A stretch of 64,000 nt of DNA, from NCBI GenBank assembly GCA_013388855.1, contig JACAEM010000026.1, positions 1 through 64,000 of the forward strand, given 5' to 3'. Under the pieces are notes generated by a model. That model did not search any database. It worked only from the letters and a program-made list of their open reading frames with translations, and was not told the DNA's origin. Each line of letters starts with the position of its first letter. Position 1 is the first letter of the stretch. This DNA is from Chloroflexota bacterium. Its GTDB lineage: Bacteria > Chloroflexota > Anaerolineae > Anaerolineales > Villigracilaceae. The position numbers were made by a program, and so were the translations under genes. Shown here in pieces: positions 57,131 through 64,000 of the stretch.

Positions 57131-58105
57131 TTATTTCCCATACATGATTTCAGCCAGCTGTCGGATCATATCCAGTCCGGTCACATCACGTTCCAACTCA
57201 GGCACATGTGATGCCACCTGATCGCCGAACATGGTCTTGATCTGTCCGAGATATTTATCCTGCATCTCGATGCGGTTCTTCAAGTACGCCGGGATGTTCT
57301 GCTGGAGCAGTTCGCGCGGCACTACGCGGTTGACTACATAGCCCATGATCGGTACATCGAATTTGGCGAACAAGTCAGCCGCCTTGGCTGTGTCAATCAG
57401 GATCATTTCCTCGGGGATGATGACAAAGAAGAAACCGGTCTTTTCCTTGTCGGTCAGGATTCTGGATGAGGCATTGATGCGGGTACGGATGTACTGGAGC
57501 TCTGTGAGGATCTGATCCTCCTCGGTCTCCTTCTCGCGTTTCAGGCGGGAGACCATTTCCTCGTACTCTCGCATCTCCTCGCGCAGTTTCGTGATCTTGT
57601 TGATCCATTCATCGTACACTTTTGCCATGCTCAGGTAATACAGCGCATGGCCGAGCGGCACGAGGTCGTAGATGTAATAATCGTAATCTCCGCCCACGAC
57701 GATATCCACCACCGCGTCGAAGATGGCACTCTCCTCCATGGCGGGTTCGGCAGAGGCAGCCTGGATGTATTGTTCGATCTCATCCGGCACTGCCTCAAAA
57801 CCATACATATCCAGGATCTTCTTGCGGATCTCGTTTTGATAGGTTTTGATGTGCTGATCGGCATCGATTTCCTGCGCCCACAAATTTTCCATGATCTTCA
57901 CGGGACCCTTGCCGAAAATATCCTTTTGGAAGATATCGGACAAACTTGCCTGCGGGTCCACGGAGAAGACCAGCACTTTCTTGCCCTGTTGGGCAAGCCA
58001 ATAGGCGGTGGCGGCGGAAAATGTCGTCTTCCCCAGCCCTCCCTTGCCGCCGAACATGATGTAACGTCGTTCCGGGTGCTCTTCAAAGATCTTTTTCAGT
58101 GACAT
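57131..58105 (-). CDS. ArsA/Get3-like ATPase, subunit with altered switch II
   Basis: The 324-residue protein has P-loop GGKGGLGKT (19-27). Switch I is VDPQASLSD, with the catalytic Asp50 kept but His replaced by Ala53. Switch II is YDLVPLGHALYYL, in which DTAPT has become DLVPL. A helical region with KLREEMREYEEMVSRLKREKE (about 170-195) could bind hydrophobic clients. It starts 9 bp after the small protein gene at 58115 and precedes its partner by 13 bp. These ATPases move hydrophobic tails or metal oxyanions; no arsenic gene is present, so the first is more likely here. Confidence 0.87.
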   Translation of the reverse strand: MSLKKIFEEHPERRYIMFGGKGGLGKTTFSAATAYWLAQQGKKVLVFSVDPQASLSDIFQKDIFGKGPVKIMENLWAQEIDADQHIKTYQNEIRKKILDMYGFEAVPDEIEQYIQAASAEPAMEESAIFDAVVDIVVGGDYDYYIYDLVPLGHALYYLSMAKVYDEWINKITKLREEMREYEEMVSRLKREKETEEDQILTELQYIRTRINASSRILTDKEKTGFFFVIIPEEMILIDTAKAADLFAKFDVPIMGYVVNRVVPRELLQQNIPAYLKNRIEMQDKYLGQIKTMFGDQVASHVPELERDVTGLDMIRQLAEIMYGK

Positions 58106-58114
58106 CGTGGTCTC

Positions 58115-58396
58115 CTAGAACATCGCGTCAGAAACATCTTTCTCGCGCAATAGGCGCCGCTTCCAGGTGGAAATCTGCGGCACCACGTAGGGAAGCAGGC
58201 GCAGGCTGTAATACGGCGGCAGGATCGGGATGCCAATCATGTCTCCCATCGTGATCAGGATGAACAGATGCTCCATGCTGGCGCGCGTCCGCAGGGCATA
58301 CCGGCTCATATCATGAGAAGCCATGCCGTAAAGCACTTCCTTCATATTCTGCCAAAAGCTTTTCTTCTCGGGTTTCTTGGGTTCTTCCTGGGTCAT
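58115..58396 (-). CDS. Small ArsA-linked protein, copy 2
   Basis: The 93-residue protein has a charged start (MTQEEPKKPEKKSFWQNMKE), EVLYGMASHDMSRYALRTRASMEHLF, and a hydrophobic stretch at about 43-74 with [18 protein letters not shown], then the basic WKRRLLREKD end. It is more like copy 3 (55811) than copy 1. It lies 9 bp before the ArsA-like gene at 57131, so the two are co-translated. The function is unknown; see copy 3. Confidence 0.75.
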   Translation of the reverse strand: MTQEEPKKPEKKSFWQNMKEVLYGMASHDMSRYALRTRASMEHLFILITMGDMIGIPILPPYYSLRLLPYVVPQISTWKRRLLREKDVSDAMF

Positions 58397-58441
58397 GTTG
58401 AGGCTCCTTTCAATTTCCTTCTTAGTTAGTATGCTGGAGGG

Positions 58442-58735
58442 TTAGAGTCCTTCCAGATGATAGTCATGTTCATCGCTGAATTCGCGTTCTCGCAGAACAC
58501 GGCGTTTCCAGGTTGCTATATGGGGTATCACATAAGGTAATAAACGAAGACTGTAATAAGGCGGCAGGACAGGCACACCGATCATATCCCCCACCGTTCC
58601 AAGCATGAACAGACTTTCAAGGCTGGCACGCATTTCGAGCGCGTGCTCGGCAAATTCCATTCCGAACAAGCCGTATAAGAATTCCCGTGCTGCCTGCCAA
58701 AACGTTTTCTTTTCTGGTTGACTCGGTGCATTCAT
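58442..58735 (-). CDS. Small ArsA-linked protein, copy 1
   Basis: The start is ATG 58735 (MNAPSQPEKKTFWQAAREF). The 97-residue protein shares FLYGLFGMEFAEHALEMRASLESLF and VPVLPPYYSLRLLPYVIP...WKRRVLRERE with the other two copies and has a slightly longer acidic C-terminal tail. It heads the cassette. Its start is 38 bp from that of the divergent gene at 58774, so the two share a control region. Confidence 0.75.
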   Translation of the reverse strand: MNAPSQPEKKTFWQAAREFLYGLFGMEFAEHALEMRASLESLFMLGTVGDMIGVPVLPPYYSLRLLPYVIPHIATWKRRVLREREFSDEHDYHLEGL

Positions 58736-58773
58736 ATTATACTCATGCCTATTCGTTGAATTCGAGGTGCTCC

Positions 58774-59430
58774 ATGAATGTGAATGCGCAAACAATAGTC
58801 ATTGTCGCCGTAACCATTTTCATGGGTTGGTTTGCCATCGGCATGATCTACAATCTGCGTCGTGGCGACAGGATTCTGAAATGGATGCAGGATGGTCTGC
58901 CGCTCATCGGTCAACGCACCACGTTTCGCTGGCTGGGCACTTCTGTGGCGGAGATGGGCATTGCAAAAGCCAGGCGTCCGTTCCAGCGCATGGATGTCCT
59001 GCTGGTACTCAAGCCGCGCGATGTTTTCTGGATGACGATCATCGCCCTCTTTCAGGGACGCGACGATGTCGTGATCTTTCGCGCCGCCCTCAGCACGGCT
59101 CCTCTTCTGGACCTCGAGCTGGCTGACCCAAAAACCTGGAGCGGGCGCGAGGCCCTGAGCAAGGCGACCAAACGCGGCTGGGAGGGAACCGATTATCACG
59201 GCCTGCGGCTGATGGCACCCAAGGGATTGCTCAACCTGGCGCAGCAAACACTCGACCAGCTTGCTTCTCCCATGCAGTCACTTGCGTCACAGTATGTCCG
59301 TCTCAGTCTGCGCAAGTCTGCACCGAATTTGGAAATCCATCTGCCGTTTCCCAACCCGCAGGAAACTGACGCAAGAACCTACTTCCAGTCCTTGAGCAAT
59401 TTCGGACGCGCCATCGGCGAGAGAAATTGA
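58774..59430 (+). CDS. Membrane-anchored protein divergent from the ArsA cassette
   Basis: The start is ATG 58774 (CGAGGTG upstream). The 218-residue protein has one N-terminal membrane span (about 6-26, IVIVAVTIFMGWFAIGMIY) and a cytoplasmic alpha/beta region with DRILKWMQDGLPLIGQRTTF and RMDVLLVLKPRDVFWM. The rest is unknown. The shared 38-bp control region with the small protein gene links it to the ArsA cassette. It could be the membrane receptor of that system; this is inference from position only. A strong terminator follows. Confidence 0.7.
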   Translation: MNVNAQTIVIVAVTIFMGWFAIGMIYNLRRGDRILKWMQDGLPLIGQRTTFRWLGTSVAEMGIAKARRPFQRMDVLLVLKPRDVFWMTIIALFQGRDDVVIFRAALSTAPLLDLELADPKTWSGREALSKATKRGWEGTDYHGLRLMAPKGLLNLAQQTLDQLASPMQSLASQYVRLSLRKSAPNLEIHLPFPNPQETDARTYFQSLSNFGRAIGERN

Positions 59431-59447
59431 TCCAGTAACCCTATCGC

Positions 59448-59479
59448 AAGGGAGACGCGAACCTCGCGTCTCCCTTTTT
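59448..59479 (+). terminator. Intrinsic terminator
   Basis: AAGGGAGACGCGA, loop ACC, TCGCGTCTCCCTT then TTT. It ends the gene at 58774 and faces the convergent cstA. Confidence 0.85.
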
Positions 59480-59486
59480 GATTCAG

Positions 59487-61376
59487 CTAATCATCCGCTG
59501 CGGCAGGAGCCCGCTTGGCTTGAGCGCCCTTGCCATAGCGCTGATACGCCTTGTAACCGTCCCAACCGATGATGAGAGCGGTCACAAATAACAGAACGGC
59601 AATGATAATCATTGCCCATGCACCCGCCGCGGCTGAACCACCACGCGGTACGATCGTTACGTATAGATTACGTGCCGTTACCAGCGTGGCAGCCAGTGTG
59701 GTAATGTACATGAACAGGGTCGGCCATAGAGCGAACGAAGGATTCTTCTTCTGTTCCCTCAACCAGACCGTCACAATGAGCAGGCTGAGCGCTGCCATCA
59801 GCTGATTGGCGGCACCGAACAACTGCCACAAATACACCCAGGTTCCGGTCAACACCAGCAGGATGGTCAGGAACATCGAAACGACGGTCGAGACGTGCAT
59901 ATTCTTCAACGCCGGGAAGACATCACCAGCCCACTCGGAGAGAGTCACGCGCATCACGCGGAAGACCAGTTGTGTCACCGTCAGCACGATGACCATGAAG
60001 GCGCCAAACCCGAGAGCTGTCCCGAACACGAGAAATTTGTCGCCGAACAGGACGCTGAGCAGGTTGCCAACCCCTGCCGCAAAGCGACCGGCTCCACCGC
60101 CTGTGCCTACAATGGAAACAGCCACAAGCGCCAGCAGGGCGAGCGTGTTCTCGGTGAACATCGCGCCGCCGCCAACAGGCAATCCGTCGGTTTCATATTC
60201 CAACTGGCGGGCGGTGCCGATCGATCCGATCAGCGCGTGCCATCCGGAAATGGAACCGCAGGCGATGGTGACGAAGAGCATCGGCCAGAGCGGCTGCCAG
60301 GCTTTGGTCGCTTCATAGGCAAAGCCCCAGGTCTTGAGCGGCTCGAGCGCGAACGCGCCGATTGCGGGTTTGATGAACGGCGCCAGGACCGCGCCGAGGG
60401 CGCTGAGACCGATGGTCAACAAGGTAACCCAGAAACCGATGTAGTTCACAGGTTGGGCGAAACGCCAGATCGGCAGCGTTGCCGCCAGATAGGAAAAGAC
60501 CAGCAGGAACAATGCCCAGAAGAGATACGATGGCATCGTCTTGATCTCTCCGGTGTCAGCGTTGTAAACCGCTGTAGAGGGGCGTTTCCCATCTGCGCCG
60601 GGAGCAGGGATGCGCGGGTCGGCATTGGTCGGGTCTGTCACGACCATGACCGCCTGATCGCCGCTGATCTTGTTGATCGCATTATTGAATGCAATAACAG
60701 CGGAACTGACTGGTCCCTGTGTGAGGTCCAGTTTGCCTTCCGCATTGACGGCACGGAAGGGGCCAAGCATCATCGCCGCCAGTGTTACAACGACCACGAT
60801 GGCGGTTACCAGGATCAGGTCCATTTTCCATTTATAGAGCATCTGACCTGCCAAAAAACCCATCACACCCAGCATGATGATACCCAGGGGTACATCAGCA
60901 CGGGCGGCAAGCAGGGCAGACATAATGCCCATGAAGGCTCCAGCCACCAGCATCAAATAGAAGAAAATGAACGTAAACAGGATCGGGCGGGTGCGCGGCG
61001 AAATCAACTTATGGCTGACAGCGCTCAGGCTGTTTCCATCATTTCGAACCGCGACCATGATCGCGCTGTAATCGCTCACCCAGCCGATGAACGAAACGCC
61101 GATCAATAACCAGGCCAGTGCGGGAGCCCAGCCCCAGATATTCGCCGCTGTAATAGGACCCACGATTGGCCCCGCCGCGGCAATGGACTTGAAGTGATAC
61201 CCATACAGCACATTGCGGCTGGTGGGCATGAAGTCCACGCCATCCATATACATCTTCGCAGGTGTGGCTTTTTTGGCGTCTGACTGGATGACGTTCTTGT
61301 CGATCTGCTTGGCGTAGAAATTGTATGCCAGGTAGATGACAACAACGGCAAGAACAACGATCCAAAGAGTATTCAT
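59487..61376 (-). CDS. cstA: Carbon starvation protein CstA (peptide/pyruvate transporter family)
   Basis: The start is ATG 61376 with GGAGG 8 nt upstream; the longer frame begins at the odd MRTEV. The 629-residue protein has many membrane spans. The family blocks are YAKQIDKNVI, DGVDFMPTSRNVLYGYHFKSIAAAGPIVGP, GYHF and WYGLI-like ends, ISGWHALIGSIGTARQLEYE, and GAGRFAAGVGNLLSVL. CstA-type proteins import peptides or pyruvate under carbon limitation. It follows the thioredoxin-like gene by 153 bp. Both may depend on the promoter and leader at 61926-62178. Confidence 0.93.
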   Translation of the reverse strand: MNTLWIVVLAVVVIYLAYNFYAKQIDKNVIQSDAKKATPAKMYMDGVDFMPTSRNVLYGYHFKSIAAAGPIVGPITAANIWGWAPALAWLLIGVSFIGWVSDYSAIMVAVRNDGNSLSAVSHKLISPRTRPILFTFIFFYLMLVAGAFMGIMSALLAARADVPLGIIMLGVMGFLAGQMLYKWKMDLILVTAIVVVVTLAAMMLGPFRAVNAEGKLDLTQGPVSSAVIAFNNAINKISGDQAVMVVTDPTNADPRIPAPGADGKRPSTAVYNADTGEIKTMPSYLFWALFLLVFSYLAATLPIWRFAQPVNYIGFWVTLLTIGLSALGAVLAPFIKPAIGAFALEPLKTWGFAYEATKAWQPLWPMLFVTIACGSISGWHALIGSIGTARQLEYETDGLPVGGGAMFTENTLALLALVAVSIVGTGGGAGRFAAGVGNLLSVLFGDKFLVFGTALGFGAFMVIVLTVTQLVFRVMRVTLSEWAGDVFPALKNMHVSTVVSMFLTILLVLTGTWVYLWQLFGAANQLMAALSLLIVTVWLREQKKNPSFALWPTLFMYITTLAATLVTARNLYVTIVPRGGSAAAGAWAMIIIAVLLFVTALIIGWDGYKAYQRYGKGAQAKRAPAAADD

Positions 61377-61529
61377 ATCATAGACCTCCGTTCGCATAGT
61401 GCGTTAGACGAAATTGACAGATCTTCGAACGTACGGGCCAATAGGACGATTTCTCCTCTTCTCATCCCTGGCTTGCAAAAGAACTGGTTTCCTTCCATCT
61501 ACCTCCTCTCAGCGAGCCTGCTCCTGCAT

Positions 61530-61925
61530 TTATGCCTCCATGGGTCGACTCGCCAGTTGGCGGGCGATCTCTTCGCCCGCGGACGACAGCGTTTGGACTC
61601 CTATGAATCGGGCTTTACCACTATTCACAATAACCGCCGGGTAGCGGTGGACATTGTATTTCAATGATTTATAGAAACCTTCCATTGATGCTGCATCGAC
61701 CACTTTCAGAACGACGCGGTCGCAATGCACACGGAATATCTCCCTGACCCAGTCAGATACCACCTGATATTCCTGCATCAGATCATCAGGCAGACTGCCT
61801 CCCATTTGCTCCTGATGAATTCGATTGGTTGCTCCCATCTCCCGCCAGGCTACTTCGCAATGGGTGCAGTGATAATAGGCGGTGGGCGCATAGGCAATAA
61901 TTTCCACCATTAAAGGTTCATTCAT
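61530..61925 (-). CDS. Thioredoxin-fold-like protein with CxxC
   Basis: The 131-residue protein starts MNEPLMVEIIAYAPTAYYHC, with CTHC (Cys20 and Cys23) in the position of a thioredoxin-fold active site. VVLKVVDAASMEGFYKSLKYNVHRYPAVIVNSGKARF looks like the beta-alpha-beta core with the cis-Pro loop (RYPAVIV). It is upstream of cstA in the same direction. A redox role linked to the transporter is possible. GGAGCAAGAGG precedes the ATG. Confidence 0.7.
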   Translation of the reverse strand: MNEPLMVEIIAYAPTAYYHCTHCEVAWREMGATNRIHQEQMGGSLPDDLMQEYQVVSDWVREIFRVHCDRVVLKVVDAASMEGFYKSLKYNVHRYPAVIVNSGKARFIGVQTLSSAGEEIARQLASRPMEA

Positions 61926-62149
61926 CCTCTTGCTCCTGTAAAAATAAAAACACCAGAGAACCTATACCGTGGCTCAATGGCGTTATATAAAGCCTTCAAA
62001 CAGGACGATCACCGATTGCCTGATTCGAGTAGACCGGCAAATTTGCGGATTTTCTGACGAGAGCAGCATCTCAACCTCAAACAGTTCGATCCGTTTGATG
62101 CAATGATTTTGGCAGCAATTCGTCTAAAGTTAAAAAAGTATTAAGTATT
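61926..62149 (-). ncRNA. Long structured leader or small RNA upstream of the thioredoxin-like gene and cstA
   Basis: From a start point near 62143 the minus-strand RNA runs more than 200 nt before ATG 61925. It contains stem GACGA...TCGTC enclosing TCAAAC/GTTTGA, then TTGCC/GGCAA, GGC/GCC, and finally CCA..GAGCC/GGTTC..TGG followed by TGTTTTTATTTTT (about 61937-61978). The last part looks like an intrinsic terminator placed before the coding region, as in attenuators and riboswitches; alternatively the transcript is a stand-alone RNA of about 190 nt. I cannot match a known class. Confidence 0.45.
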
Positions 62150-62178
62150 ATATTACATGTCTAAACATTGAAAGTCAA
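62150..62178 (-). promoter_or_regulatory. Strong promoter of the leader RNA / cstA unit
   Basis: On the minus strand TTGACT (62178-62173), 17-bp spacer, TAATAT (62155-62150), with AT-rich flanks. It lies 218 nt or more before the first coding start. Confidence 0.7.
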
Positions 62179-62217
62179 CTGATTTTTATCATGTTTTTAA
62201 GGCCAAAACGTGGAGAA

Positions 62218-63144
62218 TCATCTTTTTCGCGCGCTCAACTCAACCGGCAGCAGGGAGGCGTAGATCAGATCCGCGACCGGAGTGGGAACGTTCCATTCGC
62301 GTCCCTTCCGCCCGATCACGCCGATCATCGATTCCAGCTCCGTCCGGCGGCCCCTCTCCACATCGAGCTGCATGGAAGCCTTGATGTGCGGCGCCGAGTT
62401 GTCGATGAAATCCAGCGACTTCTGAATAACATCCTCATCGAGGGGGATCCCCTGTGCGCGTGCCAGGGATTCGACCTCTCGCATCAGTGCTGTGATCATC
62501 GTCCGCGTCTCGGGGACTGAGCGCCAATCTCCAATGGGCAGGCGCGTAAGCGAGCCGAGACTGCTTGCCGCCGAAATGAACACGAACTTCGTCCAGAGAA
62601 TTTTGAGGATATTCTCAGAGACCTCGACAGTAATTCCTGTATTTTTCAACACTTCGTAAATGGCTTGGATACGCTCCGAGCGAGTCCCGTCCAGTTCGCC
62701 GAAGACGACGCGCCGGAATTGGGACACCTGCTTGATGACTCCGGGCGCCTCCACCGCGGACGAGAGCCAGGTCGCGCCTCCGATGACATGCTCCAACCCG
62801 ACGACCTTCCCAATCCGTTCCACGGCATCGACTCCGTTCTGCAGGCTCAACACCGCTGTACGCGGACCGATCGCCGGTCGGATGGCTTCTGCCGCTTTAT
62901 CCGTGTCATACGTTTTGACGCAGAACAGGATGAGTTCCACATCTTTGACCTCAGCCGGGTTCTCTGTCGCCTGCGCAGGCGAGACAGTGAAATCGCCAAA
63001 AATGCTTTTGACCTGCAATCCGTTCGTGTGCATGGCTTGCAGATGCGCGCCGCGCGCAATGAAGGTGACATCGTTGCCTTGTTGGGCGAGCAGCCCTCCG
63101 TAATATGCCCCCACGCCGCCGGTCCCCATGACCATGATCTTCAT
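62218..63144 (-). CDS. panE: 2-dehydropantoate 2-reductase (ketopantoate reductase)
   Basis: The 308-residue protein has the NADPH site GTGGVGAYYGGLLAQQG (7-23), the family block DVELILFCVKTYDT and SLQNGVDAVE. The catalytic Lys lies in ILKILWTKFVFISAASSLGSLTR, and the C-terminal helical domain has KASMQLDVERGRRTELE with the catalytic Glu. It makes pantoate for CoA synthesis; related family members act on other 2-keto acids. It stands 52 bp after the DUF503 gene on the same strand, so the two may be co-transcribed. Confidence 0.9.
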   Translation of the reverse strand: MKIMVMGTGGVGAYYGGLLAQQGNDVTFIARGAHLQAMHTNGLQVKSIFGDFTVSPAQATENPAEVKDVELILFCVKTYDTDKAAEAIRPAIGPRTAVLSLQNGVDAVERIGKVVGLEHVIGGATWLSSAVEAPGVIKQVSQFRRVVFGELDGTRSERIQAIYEVLKNTGITVEVSENILKILWTKFVFISAASSLGSLTRLPIGDWRSVPETRTMITALMREVESLARAQGIPLDEDVIQKSLDFIDNSAPHIKASMQLDVERGRRTELESMIGVIGRKGREWNVPTPVADLIYASLLPVELSARKR

Positions 63145-63192
63145 GAGTTGCCTCCTTTTGCAATACTCTTCTATTTATAACCCCAAATCAGT

Positions 63193-63474
63193 TCAGATGA
63201 TTTCGATCTTCTGCTCGATCACATCTCCATCCGACCAATTCCCCTCAACCCAGCGCGCCACATTCTGCAGTGCGGACTCCAAAAAGCCGCGGTCATTCCC
63301 GATCATAGCGCAGCCGATGATTGCCTCCTGCCACTTGTCGTTCAAGTCGATCTCTGCCACGGAGACGTTGAACTCGCGATGTAGTCGGGAAATGAGCGGC
63401 TTGATTCGTCCGCGCTTTTCTTTAAGCGAAGCGCAGGCGGGGAGGTGGAGGTGAATTGTGAGGGTGGCGAGCAT
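63193..63474 (-). CDS. DUF503 family protein
   Basis: From ATG 63474 (MLATLTIHLHLPACASLKEKR) the protein has 93 residues with the DUF503/YlxP pattern: SLKEKRGRIKPLISRLHREFNVSVAEIDLNDKWQEA and GCAMIGND. YlxP is often beside rbfA and infB in Firmicutes; here it is upstream of panE. The role is unknown, though a link to ribosome assembly has been suggested for relatives. Confidence 0.85.
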   Translation of the reverse strand: MLATLTIHLHLPACASLKEKRGRIKPLISRLHREFNVSVAEIDLNDKWQEAIIGCAMIGNDRGFLESALQNVARWVEGNWSDGDVIEQKIEII

Positions 63475-63547
63475 GGTATTGGTAAACAAGTATACAAGGA
63501 AACAGGTGGACATGTTTACCTGTGTACGTGTCTATCTGTTTAAGTTT

Positions 63548-63970
63548 TTACTTCTTCATTGCCTCCCGCAACTTCTCTGCCAGTGCTGCCGCATCCTCAT
63601 CACTGCAAGAATCATCACGGGCAAGGAATTTCATTCCCTTTTCGGTGTCGGTCACTCGGCGCGGCACCAGCCAGGATTGGAAATGCGGCGCTCCGTCCAT
63701 CATGGTGACTTGGTATACTCGCTCTGCCTCGGTGAGTAATTTGAGATTGTGGTAGATCTTCCTCATCACATCTCCCAGCGAAGCTGACTCCTCATTGGTC
63801 ATTTCGGCGTAATCGAGAAAATGCCGCTTCGACTCGATGAACAGCGTCCCCAGCGGACCCAGCTTCCCCGGCGCGTGGCAAACCATCCAATGTTCATCTT
63901 CGTAGATGTACCCACCGGGAGGGGCGGACTCCAGTCCATTATGTTTGCGGCAGACGAAACAGGTATCCAT
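63548..63970 (-). CDS. HIT-superfamily-like protein with a modified His motif
   Basis: The 140-residue protein has a zinc-like CFVC at the N terminus (residues 4-7) and the HIT core YEDEHWMVCHAPGKLGPLGTLFIESKRHFLDYAEM. In the active-site region it reads APHFQSWLVPR, where classic HIT proteins have HxHxH. This is closer to the GalT/Ap4A-phosphorylase form HxQ, with the first His changed to Ala. It could be a nucleotide hydrolase, a transferase or a binding protein. The start has AGGAG about 12 nt upstream, which is long. Confidence 0.75.
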   Translation of the reverse strand: MDTCFVCRKHNGLESAPPGGYIYEDEHWMVCHAPGKLGPLGTLFIESKRHFLDYAEMTNEESASLGDVMRKIYHNLKLLTEAERVYQVTMMDGAPHFQSWLVPRRVTDTEKGMKFLARDDSCSDEDAAALAEKLREAMKK

Positions 63971-64000
63971 TCCAGATCAAGTCTCCTGATTTCTGAATTT

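Noticed and set aside
55811-58735. Arsenite pump operon
   Set aside because: There is no arsB, arsR, arsC or arsD, and the ATPases lack the ArsA cysteine ligands. The Get3-like reading fits better.

Overview
The window reads as a contiguous piece of a mesophilic Anaerolineae-type (Chloroflexota) chromosome. This is inferred from gene content, not from a marker-gene search. The pointers are Thr/Pro-rich surface linkers, a SipW-like signal peptidase with its own exported substrates, non-pyrrolysine MttB paralogues, paired ArsA/Get3-like ATPases, PqqD-like/radical-SAM proteins and dispersed palindromic repeats. Several genes have a TATAAT-like -10 only 7-9 nt before the ATG, which suggests leaderless mRNAs.

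Layout. 1-3.9 kb: surface proteins with Thr/Pro linkers, a hotdog thioesterase and a ROK-family kinase gene broken by an in-frame TAG. 3.9-6.0 kb: a chelatase gene in which an AAA+ (ChlI-like) frame runs through an A9 tract into a VWA (ChlD-like) frame by a -1 shift. 6.1-9.4 kb: ribosomal protein S1, an M19 dipeptidase and small membrane proteins. 9.5-20.3 kb: a large minus-strand catabolic cluster (GntR regulator, corrinoid protein, four MttB-family methyltransferases, an S9 peptidase and an M20 amidohydrolase), probably for demethylating a quaternary or tertiary amine. No corrinoid activase and no tetrahydrofolate methyltransferase are visible.

20.4-28.7 kb: an 8.2-kb integrated element lying against the 3' end of tRNA-Glu. 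It carries a large serine recombinase, a CHC2/Toprim primase, a RepA-like helicase, a MerR-type protein, an excisionase-like protein, an SH3b lipoprotein and several very small proteins, all on the minus strand. 28.8-32.7 kb: housekeeping and unknown genes (signal peptidase I, a dual-specificity phosphatase, a methyltransferase).

32.7-37.8 kb is the most novel cluster. It encodes a PqqD-like/radical-SAM/SPASM protein, a small PAS protein, a second PqqD-like/radical-SAM homologue that has lost its three cluster cysteines, and a DUF2207-like membrane protein ending in a seven-cysteine Cys-Ala tail, next to a zinc-ribbon membrane protein. The arrangement suggests a maturase pair acting on the tail.

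38-44.7 kb: methylmalonyl-CoA mutase large subunit, an FMN split-barrel protein, HtpG, a methyltransferase, a CoA-binding protein and an XRE/MmyB regulator. 44.7-47.2 kb: a SipW-like signal peptidase fused to an extracytoplasmic domain, with two exported proteins. 47.6-54.7 kb: L9, a double-HTH RodZ-like protein, RimO, a CopD-like membrane protein, a TPR-like protein and MurJ. 54.8-59.4 kb: a quinone oxidoreductase and a cassette of two ArsA/Get3-like ATPases whose switch motifs are altered in different places, with three paralogous small proteins that have a hydrophobic stretch near the C terminus. 59.5-64 kb: CstA behind a thioredoxin-like protein with a long structured leader, PanE, a DUF503 protein and a HIT-like protein.
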